Assembly: GCA_964392085.1 (NCBI GenBank) | Contig: CAYMOV010000085.1 | Span: forward strand, 1 to 11,114 | Direction: 5' to 3' | Source of the DNA: CAYMOV01 sp964392085 | Lineage (GTDB): Bacteria; Oederibacteriota; Muellerivitia; Muellerivitales; Muellerivitaceae | Length of the DNA stretch: 11,114 nucleotides | In this document: positions 1 to 5,360 of the stretch, piece after piece | How the letters are laid out: the number at the start of each line of letters is the position of its first letter | How positions within the stretch are numbered: the first letter of the stretch is position 1 | Made by a program: the position numbers and the translations under genes | Notes under the pieces: model-generated | The model's database searches: none | The model's input: only the letters and a program-made list of their open reading frames with translations | Told to the model about the DNA's origin: nothing

Positions 1-1
1 T

Positions 2-1198
2 TTCACCCCGACATTCACGGATACCTTCACAGCCACGGATAGCCCCTCGTTGACCCCGACCGCGACGGACACGGCCTCGTTTACGGCGACCTCCACACCC
101 TCTTTCACCCCGACGGAATCCCCAACATCCACGCCTCCGCCGACATTCACGGCCACTTCCACGCCTTCCTTCACCCCATCGGATACCCCGTCATTTACCG
201 CGAGTTTCACGAATACGAGCACGGTGACGCCCACGGAGACCCCGACGTTCACGGACACCTTCACCGACACCTATACGCCGACATTTAGCGCGACCTCCAC
301 CCCCAGCCGGACCGAATCGTTCACGGCAACTTCGACCCCGTCGTTTACGGCGACCCCGACGGCCACTTTCACGCCCACCGCGACTTTCACCGTCACCCCG
401 ACGCCGACCTCCTCCTGGACATTCACCTCCACCTGGACGCCGAGCTTCACGCCTTCGTCCACGGCGACACCTTCCTTCACCCCGACCGAGACCGCGACCT
501 TCACCCCCAGCTGGACCGCATTGTTCACGGCAACTTCGACACCGACGGATTCGACGACGGTGACGAATACTCCGTCGCCTACGCTCACCGCGACGCCTTC
601 ATGGACATCCAGTTTCACGGCAAGTGCGACGGCGACTCCTTCCTTCACGGAGACCCCGACCTGGACCGCGACTTTCACCTCCACGGTCACGCCGTCCTTC
701 ACGGACACTTCCACCGACAGCTTTACGGCGACCGACACGCCGAGCTTTACGGCGACCTTGACGGCGACGCCCTCGGAGACGACCACCTCCACGCCCAGCC
801 CCACGGCCACCCCGACGGAAACATCCTCTTTCACCCCGATCGATACTCCGAGCCCGACGCCGACCCCGAGTGGGACGCCATCCTGGACTTGGACCCCGAT
901 GGCTACGCTGACGCCAACCTGGACAGCGACGCCCGCACTTACTCCCCTTGGGAACGGCGGCTTCGCCGTCCGGCCGAACAGGATTCACGCCGGGTTGGAA
1001 GCCCTCTTCTCGGGTTCGGAAGCCTTCTCGGTGGTCGAGATCCGGAATGTGGCGGGGGAAATGGCGGGGAGGATCCGGACAGACTCGAACGGGCAGGCGC
1101 GTTGGGTTTCGGGGTCCCTGGCTCCAGGCCTTTACCTGGCCACCGCCCGCGACCGATCCGGCGGGCGCGCCACGAGGATCCTCCTCCTGACGCGGTAA
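2..1198 (+). CDS. Thr/Pro-repeat surface protein with C-terminal beta-sandwich (sorting-like) domain, 5' partial
   Basis: The frame is open to the left edge, so the gene starts outside the window; 398 residues are visible. About the first 310 are a degenerate repeat of units such as TPSFTAT, TPTFT and TPSWT, almost only Thr, Ser, Pro, Ala with a regularly placed Phe or Trp and few charged residues. The last ~85 residues (from LGNGGFAVRPNRIHAG) change character. Phrases like VVEIRNVAGEMAGRI and LAPGLYLATA resemble the C-terminal FlgD-like/T9SS-like beta-sandwich domains ('G.Y...' near the end) of secreted proteins. I infer an exported cell-surface protein with a long, possibly O-glycosylated stalk and a C-terminal anchoring or sorting domain. 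No catalytic domain is visible, but one may lie upstream. The class is fairly sure; the role is not known. Confidence 0.8.
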   Translation, partial: FTPTFTDTFTATDSPSLTPTATDTASFTATSTPSFTPTESPTSTPPPTFTATSTPSFTPSDTPSFTASFTNTSTVTPTETPTFTDTFTDTYTPTFSATSTPSRTESFTATSTPSFTATPTATFTPTATFTVTPTPTSSWTFTSTWTPSFTPSSTATPSFTPTETATFTPSWTALFTATSTPTDSTTVTNTPSPTLTATPSWTSSFTASATATPSFTETPTWTATFTSTVTPSFTDTSTDSFTATDTPSFTATLTATPSETTTSTPSPTATPTETSSFTPIDTPSPTPTPSGTPSWTWTPMATLTPTWTATPALTPLGNGGFAVRPNRIHAGLEALFSGSEAFSVVEIRNVAGEMAGRIRTDSNGQARWVSGSLAPGLYLATARDRSGGRATRILLLTR

Positions 1199-1232
1199 AC
1201 CCGGAAACGCGGATACGAGGGCAAATAAATGG

Positions 1233-1273
1233 AAAAAACCGCCGGAATCAGGGGCGCTCAGGGGGCGGGTTTT
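1233..1273. terminator. Probable bidirectional intrinsic terminator between convergent genes
   Basis: AAAACCGCC (1235-1243) pairs with GGCGGGTTTT (1264-1273) with one bulged G, around a 20-nt loop. On the minus strand the stem is followed by six T; on the plus strand the T run is four. It lies 35 bp after the stop of the plus-strand Thr/Pro gene and downstream of the minus-strand one, where a shared terminator is expected. The long loop lowers confidence. Confidence 0.5.
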
Positions 1274-1413
1274 GAGCCGTTGACCCGATCCCGGGGTTCG
1301 TCCATGAAGTCTCCGAAGGCCTGTCGATCCCTGGTACTCAGGAAGGCCCTCATCCCGGCCTGCGTCAAGAAGGACACCCCCGTCAGCCCCCAACCCGTAT
1401 CGACCCCATTCCG
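1258..1413 (-). pseudogene. Short unidentified reading frame or gene relic downstream of the Thr/Pro-tailed gene
   Basis: After the stop codons TAG (1420-1422) and TGA (1414-1416), the same minus-strand frame stays open for 51 codons to a TGA at 1258-1260, which lies inside the terminator stem-loop. About 78% of its third positions are G or C, as in the real genes, and it reads like protein (GVSFLTQAGMRAFLS). An ATG is at 1351-1353, which would give 31 residues, but there is no clear ribosome site. I do not recognise it. It could be the tail of a decayed gene, a small peptide gene or chance. The opposite strand also has an open frame (1229-1423) with similar third-position bias, so even the coding strand is uncertain. 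Confidence 0.2.
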
Positions 1414-1419
1414 TCACTT

Positions 1420-1834
1420 CTAGGGCGTGGGGGTGAAGGTCGCAGTCGGGGTCGTGGTAGGGGTGAAGGTGGCGGTGAAGGTGGCGGTCGGGGTTACGGA
1501 AGGGGTGTTGGTCGTGGGCGACCCGACGGTGAGGATTGGGCTTTGGCTCAATCCGGGCCCCATGTACCAACCTGGGATGACCCCGTTGGTGGCGTAGGCC
1601 AAAGTCGTCTGGATCGTGCCGGAGGCGAAGGGCGACAGGACAAACCGTAAATCGAATGGACCCCTCCGTTCCGGGGCGGGGGAGAGGGACAAGTTAAAGC
1701 TGGTGGCGGTATATGGCGCGGACGCCACCAAAACCCCGTTGGCCCAGAGCTGGACCCCCAGGATTTCCGCGGCGAGGTTTCCGGTAATGGCCGTGGAAAA
1801 ACTCATGGTGGATATGTAGTGAAGGGGTTCGCTC
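1420..1834 (-). CDS. Beta-rich secreted protein with short Thr/Pro tail, N-terminus lost in gap
   Basis: About 138 residues are visible before the stop at 1420-1422. The first ~105 are hydrophobic and beta-rich (for example AAEILGVQLWANGVLVASAP and GPFDLRFVLSPFASG), resembling an extracellular Ig-like or lectin-like sandwich. The last ~30 are Thr/Pro repeats of the kind seen in the convergent gene at 2-1198. The protein stops directly in the repeats, ending TATFTPTP, without the beta-sandwich sorting domain present in the neighbour. Either this is a shorter type of Thr/Pro protein or the C-terminal part was lost by a nonsense or frameshift change. The start lies in the N run or beyond. The frame happens to match that of the PilZ gene across the gap, but the gap length is arbitrary and these are separate genes. 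Confidence 0.65.
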
Positions 1835-1934
1835 NNNNNNNNNNNNNNNNNNNNNNNNNNNNNNNNNNNNNNNNNNNNNNNNNNNNNNNNNNNNNNNNNN
1901 NNNNNNNNNNNNNNNNNNNNNNNNNNNNNNNNNN
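1835..1934. other. Assembly gap (100 N)
   Basis: This is exactly 100 unknown bases, the customary placeholder for a gap of unknown size. It removes the 5' end of the Thr/Pro-tailed gene and the 3' end of the PilZ gene. Distance and linkage across it should not be trusted. Confidence 0.98.
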
Positions 1935-2301
1935 GGGCGCCCAGGGGGGTGAGGCCGCGCATGTGGCGCGCCAGGGCCGCGCGGCCGGATTCGGTCAGGG
2001 CCAGGATGCGGACACCCGCGCGGCCCTCCTCGGCCCAGCAGACCTCACCGAAACAAGGCACCTTGTCCTTGGTGCCGTCGGCGTTCAACTCCAAGCGGAG
2101 GATCTCACCGGGCTTCAGGGCCTGGGACGTCAGGATGCAGAGCCCCTCCCGGCTGAGGTTGCAGGCCGTCACCATCGGCATGTCGCGGCGCAAGTCGCGG
2201 AAGGACTCGGCGTCGCGGTTGCGCTCCAGGGGACGGACGATTCCCTCCAAATGGCAGGCGAACCGGGGATTGACTCGTTTATTGGCGGGGTTCGGATCCA
2301 T
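1935..2301 (-). CDS. PilZ-domain protein (probable c-di-GMP receptor), 3' partial
   Basis: 122 residues are visible from an ATG at 2299-2301; a GAGG about nine bases upstream supports this start over the open frame extending to 2400. The PilZ signature is intact: RxxxR as RVNPR (residues 9-13) and (D/N)xSxxG as NLSREG (48-53), the two motifs that bind cyclic di-GMP in this family. The following beta strands (GEILRLELNAD, CFGEVCWAEEGRAGVRIL) match a PilZ barrel, and the protein is probably nearly complete at the gap because single-domain PilZ proteins are about 100-130 residues. It should be a cytoplasmic single-domain receptor acting on motility, secretion or exopolysaccharide. No partner enzyme is seen nearby. 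A TATACT -10-like box lies at 2330-2335 on the minus strand, with no good -35. Confidence 0.85.
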
Positions 2302-2428
2302 CGGGTCGGGCCTCGTTGGGAATGGGACAAGTATAGGCAGGTCCCCCGGTTTGCCGCGTATCCCCGCCCAAAAAATTTGGGTAAACGATCCAACCGACAA
2401 AAAACGATTTCCGCGGCTTCCCTTCCCT

Positions 2429-2434
2429 TAAAAT
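2429..2434 (+). promoter_or_regulatory. Possible -10 box placing transcription start at the DUF218 start codon
   Basis: TAAAAT matches the -10 consensus at five of six positions and sits six bases before the ATG at 2441. No Shine-Dalgarno sequence precedes that ATG (the upstream bases are pyrimidine-rich). This would suit a leaderless transcript, but there is no recognisable -35. Confidence 0.25.
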
Positions 2435-2440
2435 GAACCC

Positions 2441-3037
2441 ATGAAACGAAAAGCTTCCCCATGGACCCGAGGATTTTTCCTCCTGCTCGTCCTGGTCCCG
2501 GCCTCGGTCCTGGTGGAGGGGATTTGGTTCCTCACGGTCCTTCGCCCCACCGCCCCGCCCGCGGGCGCCGACGCCGTGGTGATCTTCACCGGGGGCCCGG
2601 GCCGCCTGGAGTCCGGCGCGAAGTGGACCGAGCGGTTGGGCTCCAAGAACCTGATCGTGAGCCGCGACGCGTCCCGTTATGTCGAGGGCATCGTGCGGAA
2701 GGCCGCAGACCTGCGGGGCGTGCGGGTGATCGTGGACGGCGACGCCCGGACCACCGACGGAAACGCGAGGTTCGCCGCGGGGGAACTGCGTCGCCTGGGG
2801 GCGAAAGACGCCGTCCTGGTCACGAGCTGGTACCACCTGCCGCGCGCGGCGTTCCTCCTGCGGTTTTACCTCCTCGGTTCCGGCGTGAGGATCCATTCCC
2901 TGGGCGCCGAACAGGCCCCGGCGGCGGCCTGGACCAGCCCCCTGATCCAGGTGGAGTTCCTGAAGCTCTGGGGGTCCCTGGGACGGGTGGCCTTGGACCA
3001 GGTGGGGATCCGCGATTGGCCCACCCCCGGCCAATAA
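2441..3037 (+). CDS. DUF218 (YdcF/ElyC/SanA-like) membrane-anchored protein
   Basis: This 198-residue protein has a positively charged N-terminus (MKRKASPWTR) and one hydrophobic segment at about residues 11-34, so it is probably anchored in the inner membrane with the domain outside. The DUF218 pattern follows: a first beta strand and glycine loop (ADAVVIFTGGPGR, residues 43-55), then the conserved block TTDGNARFAAGEL (104-116) and VLVTSWYHLPRA (125-136), equivalent to the family's 'T..NA' and 'LVTs.yHmpRA' motifs. Family members such as SanA and ElyC influence envelope integrity and peptidoglycan synthesis in Escherichia coli, but the biochemical activity is generally unknown. The ATG at 2441 lacks a ribosome site; an out-of-frame ATG at 2433 precedes it. 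It is divergent from the PilZ gene with a 139-bp spacer. Confidence 0.82.
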   Translation: MKRKASPWTRGFFLLLVLVPASVLVEGIWFLTVLRPTAPPAGADAVVIFTGGPGRLESGAKWTERLGSKNLIVSRDASRYVEGIVRKAADLRGVRVIVDGDARTTDGNARFAAGELRRLGAKDAVLVTSWYHLPRAAFLLRFYLLGSGVRIHSLGAEQAPAAAWTSPLIQVEFLKLWGSLGRVALDQVGIRDWPTPGQ

Positions 3038-3050
3038 ACAGAAAGACCCA

Positions 3051-3069
3051 ATTCCACCCCGGAGACACG
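3051..3069 (+). repeat. Dispersed intergenic repeat, copy 1
   Basis: The 19-mer here matches 9542-9560 at 18 of 19 positions (ATTCCACC, then C or A, then CGGAGACACG). Both copies are in non-coding spacers on the same strand. The core CCACGGAGACACGGAG is a motif I recall from the intergenic DNA of many environmental bacterial genomes; its nature is unknown to me. Confidence 0.6.
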
Positions 3070-3144
3070 TCCCGCGCCCAAGATTAATCCCCCATGACCG
3101 CGGGACTGTCCAGCCTCCCTATCATGGAAAGCGGGCGGGACAGT
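3069..3144 (+). repeat. Overlapping inverted repeats downstream of the DUF218 gene
   Basis: GTCCCGCG (3069-3076) is a perfect inverted repeat of CGCGGGAC (3099-3106). ACTGTCC (3105-3111) is a perfect inverted repeat of GGACAGT (3138-3144). The two share bases 3105-3106, so the middle segment could pair left or right. There is no T run, so neither is an ordinary intrinsic terminator. The rest of the 3038-3409 spacer holds no convincing gene; a 76-codon frame at 3094-3324 has no ribosome site or family resemblance. Confidence 0.45.
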
Positions 3145-3256
3145 GACACGGGGTTTGACGACCCACGGATTAATAACATTCCAAAGTCTGGGTTTTCAAA
3201 GAGCCGCGGGAAAGCAAAACCGCGCATCAATCCCTCAATCCATCCATTCGACCCGA

Positions 3257-3272
3257 ATCCCTCGCTCGGGAT
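3257..3272. repeat. Small palindromic intergenic element
   Basis: ATCCC (3257-3261) and GGGAT (3268-3272) flank TCGCTC. With its surroundings (GAATCCCTCGCTCGGGATGA) it resembles the 'GTCATCC(C/T)GAGC...GGGATC' type of short intergenic repeat I recall from many bacterial genomes. Only one copy in this form is in the window. Confidence 0.35.
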
Positions 3273-3365
3273 GACCCATTCACCGGGGTTTAGGGCAGGC
3301 AACCGAGGCGATGAAGTCGTTTAACTCGCGGGGTTTCCCTCTGATTCCTGTCATAGACAATATTT

Positions 3366-3405
3366 AGGATGAAGTCCATCCTGCGGGAAATCCAATCCCG
3401 GAGGA
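3366..3405 (+). promoter_or_regulatory. Two tandem leader hairpins abutting the ribosome binding site
   Basis: AGGATG (3366-3371) pairs with CATCCT (3377-3382) around a 5-nt loop. One base later CGGGA (3384-3388) pairs with TCCCG (3396-3400) around a 7-nt loop. The second stem ends on the first G of the GGAGGA ribosome site (3400-3405), five bases before the ATG at 3410. They may stabilise the transcript or modulate ribosome access. Confidence 0.45.
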
Positions 3406-3409
3406 ACCT

Positions 3410-4107
3410 ATGAAGAAGCCGATCCTTTTTAAGCTGGGTAAGCGTCCCGCCCGCCACGACCCCCGGACCCTCCTGCTGGCCGACTACCTCGTTCCCGCGG
3501 ACCTGCCGGTTCCCCCGCCGCGGCAGGATTGGGGATCCCACATCGCCCAATGGGGCATGATGGCCAACGACCGGGTGGGGGATTGCACCTGCGCCGCGGC
3601 CGGCCACCTCATCATGGATTGGACCTCGAACGCCAAGGCCAAGGTATCCCAACCGACCGACGTCCAGGTGCTGGCGGCCTATTCGGCCATCACGGGCTAT
3701 GACCCCCGCACGGGGGCCAACGACAACGGCGCCGTGGAGTTGGATGTCCTGAATTATTGGAGGCAAAAGGGGGTGGGCGGCCACAAGATCGGGGCCTACG
3801 CCGCCCTGGAACCCAAGAACCACGACCATGTCCGACAGGCGCTCTACCTTTTCGGCGGCCTGTACCTGGGGGTGGCCCTTCCGGTGTCGGCCCAACGGCA
3901 GAAAGTTTGGAGCGTTCCGCCCGGGGGGCCCGAGGGCGCCGGCGCCCCGGGAAGCTGGGGGGGACACGCGGTGCCGGTGACGGCCTACGATCCCTTGGGA
4001 TTGACCGTGGTGACTTGGGGCGCCTTGAAGCGGCTCACCTGGGGGTTCTTCGACGCCTATTGCGACGAGTCCTACGCTTGCCTGGCCCCCGATTGGATCA
4101 ACGGCCG
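3410..4107 (+). CDS. Papain-fold (C1-like) cysteine peptidase family protein, 3' partial
   Basis: 232 residues are visible before the gap. The ATG at 3410 has an excellent GGAGG site. The sequence resembles a family of C1-peptidase-like proteins of phages, actinobacteria and proteobacteria with a short N-terminus (KLGKRPARHDPRTLLLADYL), a Cys-containing helix start (NDRVGDCTCAAAGHLI, Cys59 the likely nucleophile) and a His strand (SWGGHAVPVTAYD, His186). In papains a KNSWG motif supplies the third catalytic residue; here the corresponding stretch reads VVTWG (200-204), so that Asn appears absent. There is no signal peptide or pro-domain, so it is probably cytoplasmic unless exported by another route. 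It may be an inactive or altered peptidase. The 3' end is missing; AGAAGTAG right of the gap (4208-4215) could hold its last codon and stop, but this is unproven. Confidence 0.65.
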
Positions 4108-4207
4108 NNNNNNNNNNNNNNNNNNNNNNNNNNNNNNNNNNNNNNNNNNNNNNNNNNNNNNNNNNNNNNNNNNNNNNNNNNNNNNNNNNNNNNNNNNNNN
4201 NNNNNNN
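4108..4207. other. Assembly gap (100 N)
   Basis: This is exactly 100 unknown bases, a placeholder of arbitrary length. It hides the C-terminus of the papain-fold gene and possibly more genes. The 4208-4317 sequence after it holds no recognisable gene. Confidence 0.98.
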
Positions 4208-4318
4208 AGAAGTAGGGGACCGAATGCCCCAGGATCCCTGACGAGAGCCCCTCAAACGGCCATGGAAGGGGGTTCCTTTTCGTGGATTTGACGCATTCGA
4301 ACCAAGCCCGATTCTTTC

Positions 4319-4329
4319 AGGTTAAACCT
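4319..4329. promoter_or_regulatory. Palindromic operator candidate
   Basis: AGGTTAAACCT is a perfect palindrome around a central A, ending six bases before the -35 box at 4336-4341. Its position suits binding of an activator or a repressor dimer. There is only one copy here and no known regulator to match. Confidence 0.35.
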
Positions 4330-4335
4330 TTATCA

Positions 4336-4363
4336 TTGACAATAATGGCCCTAGCAAGATAAT
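4336..4363 (+). promoter_or_regulatory. Sigma70-type promoter of the envelope operon
   Basis: TTGACA (4336-4341, perfect -35) and GATAAT (4358-4363, five of six -10 bases) are separated by 16 bp in a locally AT-rich patch that stands out from the GC-rich surroundings. It predicts a start near 4370 and an untranslated leader of about 148 bases before the gene at 4518. Confidence 0.65.
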
Positions 4364-4391
4364 TGCCTAGCCTCAACAAGGGGTGCCTTCC

Positions 4392-4490
4392 AATCGGCGC
4401 CTCAAGACCCTGACCCACTTCTCCTCGCTTTCTCCTCCAACCCACAGCGGTCGGATCAGGGTTCGTCTGGCGCCGATTCCCCTCGGGGAA
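4392..4490 (+). promoter_or_regulatory. Structured 5' leader with long stem-loop
   Basis: AATCGGCGCC (4392-4401) pairs perfectly with GGCGCCGATT (4469-4478). After a 5x6 internal loop, ACCCTGA (4407-4413) pairs with TCAGGGT (4456-4462). The apical loop is pyrimidine-rich and has two CTCCT stretches (starting at 4421 and 4431) complementary to the AGGAG ribosome site at 4506-4510. A second hairpin, TTCCCC (4477-4482) with GGGGAA (4485-4490), shares two bases with the main stem. It matches no riboswitch class I know. Confidence 0.5.
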
Positions 4491-4517
4491 GGGCCAAAAC
4501 AATTCAGGAGCGTTTCG

Positions 4518-5267
4518 GTGAAAAGCATGACCAAGTTGTTTTGCCTGCTGTCCGTCCTGGTGTTCGCTCCCTTGTCCGCCTGGGCCCAAGAAAACAACGG
4601 GGGCAACGACGTGCCCCTGAAGAGCAGCTACAGCGAGGGCGGCGGCTCACCCCGTTCCCACGCCGCGGCCGACGCCAAATTCATGAAGCCCTGCTTCTAC
4701 GCGGACCTTTACTTCCCGGTCGTGACCAGCATCGGCACCCCGACCGGCTATTACGACATCCTGTCCGGGACCACCGATTCCGACTGGAACAAGTCCAGCG
4801 CGGGCGGCGGCATCGGCTTCGGCATGAAGAATACCAAGACGGGTTTCTTCTTCATCTATGAGATCGACTACCGCCACCTGGGCCTGACGTCGAACGGCAC
4901 CTTGTACGGCGCCAACTTCAACGTCAACGTCAACATGTTCGACATCATGAACATGAAGGTCGGCACCTACTTCGGGCCCGTCGGGCACAAGTCCCCGCTC
5001 TTCGCGTACGCCAACTTCGGCCTGGGCTTCGCCTCGGCGGACATGACCGGCGCGTTGTACGGCTACTCGGCAACCATCAACATGAACACAGGCTTGGGCC
5101 TCACCTTTGGCGCGGGCCTCGGCGTGGGTAACCGCGTCCGCGGTTACATGGGCTTCCAGGGCTGGGCCGTCGGCGGGTTGAAGGACCAGACCATCTCGGG
5201 CGACTACAACAATTACACGTTCTCCTGCATGCAGTTCGTGATCGGCTGCGACGTCCTGGCCTACTAA
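4518..5267 (+). CDS. Secreted beta-rich protein, putative outer-membrane beta-barrel
   Basis: 249 residues from a GTG at 4518, chosen because AGGAG (4506-4510) is seven bases upstream; an ATG at 4527 is the alternative. A clear signal peptide (MTKLFCLLSVLVFAPLSAWA) has a likely cleavage after AWA, residue 23. After a Gly/Ser/Asn-rich linker (24-52), the mature part alternates aromatic and small residues in likely amphipathic strands (GGGIGFGMKNTKTGFFFIYEIDYRHLG in several pieces, FNVNVNMFDI, LFAYANFGLGF, TGLGLTFGAGLGVG, GYMGFQGWAVGG), and the chain ends in an aromatic residue, Tyr. This suits an 8-10-stranded outer-membrane barrel, though I cannot name a family. Two cysteines near the end (237, 244) could form a disulfide. 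It is probably co-transcribed with the propeller lipoprotein 93 bp downstream. Confidence 0.65.
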   Translation: MKSMTKLFCLLSVLVFAPLSAWAQENNGGNDVPLKSSYSEGGGSPRSHAAADAKFMKPCFYADLYFPVVTSIGTPTGYYDILSGTTDSDWNKSSAGGGIGFGMKNTKTGFFFIYEIDYRHLGLTSNGTLYGANFNVNVNMFDIMNMKVGTYFGPVGHKSPLFAYANFGLGFASADMTGALYGYSATINMNTGLGLTFGAGLGVGNRVRGYMGFQGWAVGGLKDQTISGDYNNYTFSCMQFVIGCDVLAY

Positions 5268-5298
5268 GAGCCCCTCGTCTTTCGCCTGATCCCGAAAA

Positions 5299-5348
5299 CC
5301 CCGTCGGGCCGCCGGAAGCGGTCCCGTCGGGGGGATCCGGGAATCCCC
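5299..5348 (+). promoter_or_regulatory. Two overlapping hairpins just before the lipoprotein ribosome site
   Basis: Hairpin A (5299-5332) pairs CCCCG-CGGG-CCGC with GCGG-CCCG-CGGGG around loop CGGAA, with one T/T mismatch and one bulge. Hairpin B pairs GGGGAT (5331-5336) with ATCCCC (5343-5348) around six bases and ends directly before AAGGAG (5349-5354). They share 5331-5332. With no T run, they are more likely to protect or process the operon transcript, or to adjust the lipoprotein's expression relative to the first gene. Confidence 0.45.
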
Positions 5349-5360
5349 AAGGAGAAACCC

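Noticed and set aside
271..834. 187-codon minus-strand frame rich in Val/Ala/Gly (VAVKVAVKLGV type)
   Set aside because: It is the mirror of the Thr/Pro repeat in the plus-strand gene: antisense of ACN/CCN codons gives Val/Gly. No ribosome site or independent bias.
2..940. Regular repeat units that might look like a CRISPR array
   Set aside because: Units are degenerate, in frame, without uniform spacers, and clearly encode a Thr/Pro repeat protein.
599..1570. 323-codon minus-strand frame and overlapping plus-strand frame 601-1275
   Set aside because: His/Arg/Pro-rich composition typical of out-of-frame reading of GC-rich repeats; the true frame is the Thr/Pro gene.
1420..2400. Single 326-codon minus-strand protein spanning the first gap
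   Set aside because: The 100 N are of arbitrary length, and the two ends are clearly different proteins (PilZ versus a Thr/Pro-tailed secreted protein).
4262..4281. GGAA-loop-TTCC followed by TTTT as a terminator for the papain-fold gene
   Set aside because: Only a four-base stem, and its distance from the true gene end is unknown because of the gap.
3410..4291. Papain-fold frame continuing through the second gap to 4291
   Set aside because: The reading frame cannot be carried across an arbitrary-length gap; the codons after it (RSRGPNAPGS...) do not look like the family's C-terminus.
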